Part shown: positions 59,713 to 59,800 of the stretch, piece by piece
Layout of the letters: each line of letters starts with the position of its first letter
Numbering within the stretch: position 1 is the stretch's first letter
Source of the DNA: an uncultured Gemmiger sp.
GTDB taxonomy: Bacteria; Bacillota; Clostridia; Oscillospirales; Ruminococcaceae
Length of the DNA: 59,800 nucleotides
Assembly (NCBI GenBank): GCA_944388145.1
Contig: CALXHQ010000014.1
Coordinates: 1 to 59,800, forward strand
Reading direction: 5' to 3'
Notes under the pieces: generated by a model
Seen by the model: only the letters and a program-made list of their open reading frames with translations
Told to the model about the DNA's origin: nothing
Database searches by the model: none
Translations under genes and position numbers: made by a program

Positions 59713-59800
59713 CCTGTTCTTTCTGTTTTCCCCGGCTTTTATAAACATTATACTGGTTCTTGCACCGTGCGCTGCAAAAAACGGCGTTGGCGCGGCTGCT

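Overview
The window looks like the chromosome of a GC-rich, low-oxygen gut Firmicute of the Oscillospiraceae/Ruminococcaceae type (Faecalibacterium / Gemmiger / Subdoligranulum-like). The basis is gene content: a SigK-type sigma factor, a carbohydrate ABC transporter without its own ATPase, a T-box riboswitch, a flavodiiron protein, a type III glutamine synthetase, Firmicute -35/-10 promoters and strong AAGGAGG ribosome binding sites. No rRNA or CRISPR is present. The genus is an inference.

Layout. (1) 1-5800 is accessory DNA: the C-terminal part of a large serine recombinase, a visibly AT-rich 1124-residue STAND-type NTPase, then about 850 nt of decayed sequence. (2) 5808-19120 carries a terminator and a 53-nt hairpin, sigK, and a carbohydrate regulon. 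The regulon comprises two permeases, a binding lipoprotein, a LacI-type repressor and a GH42 beta-galactosidase, and copies of GTTGCGC/GCGCAAC lie just downstream of the promoters. A TIGR04076 protein, an ABC exporter overlapping a GH113-like hydrolase, and a divergent AraC regulator follow. (3) 19167-34131 is mostly core or housekeeping: a UvrA paralogue, an esterase, a flavin reductase-like protein, a T-box-controlled CstA carrier, prfC, a PAP2 protein, FprA, XpaC, an SGNH hydrolase and a DUF368 protein. (4) 34348-37353 holds tRNA-Ser(UGA), tRNA-Ser(GCU), initiator tRNA-Met, an Ltp-repeat membrane protein, a Nudix hydrolase and a small hypothetical. (5) 37929-41841 is a five-gene ABC-2 transporter operon with two exported accessory proteins, preceded by four repeats at exactly 11-bp spacing. 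(6) 42197-54640 holds a UxaA-like dehydratase, pyrG, a nitrogen cluster (glnN, glnA, ANTAR regulator), a polytopic membrane protein, an rRNA methyltransferase and a CYTH protein. (7) 54750-59800 is AT-rich and mobile: a barnase-type toxin with barstar immunity and a TIR/deoxyribosyltransferase-like gene, each followed by the same ~70-bp repeat and a hairpin terminator. After these come broken transposon genes (ParB-like N-terminus, TnpW, recombinase N-terminus, TnpV) and an AlbA_2/Schlafen-type protein.

How the parts work together. The LacI regulator probably controls uptake and hydrolysis of a beta-galactoside or related oligosaccharide. The glnN-glnA-ANTAR order suggests nitrogen control by RNA-binding antitermination, and the glnN leader has a hairpin with a hexaloop of the ANTAR type. 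The most unusual region is 54804-57656. There, toxin/immunity and defence-like genes are arranged as cassettes with a shared 3' repeat. A 20-bp piece of that repeat recurs, 19/20 identical and inverted, directly upstream of the serine recombinase remnant.

All functions are read from sequence motifs and family knowledge; no database search was possible.
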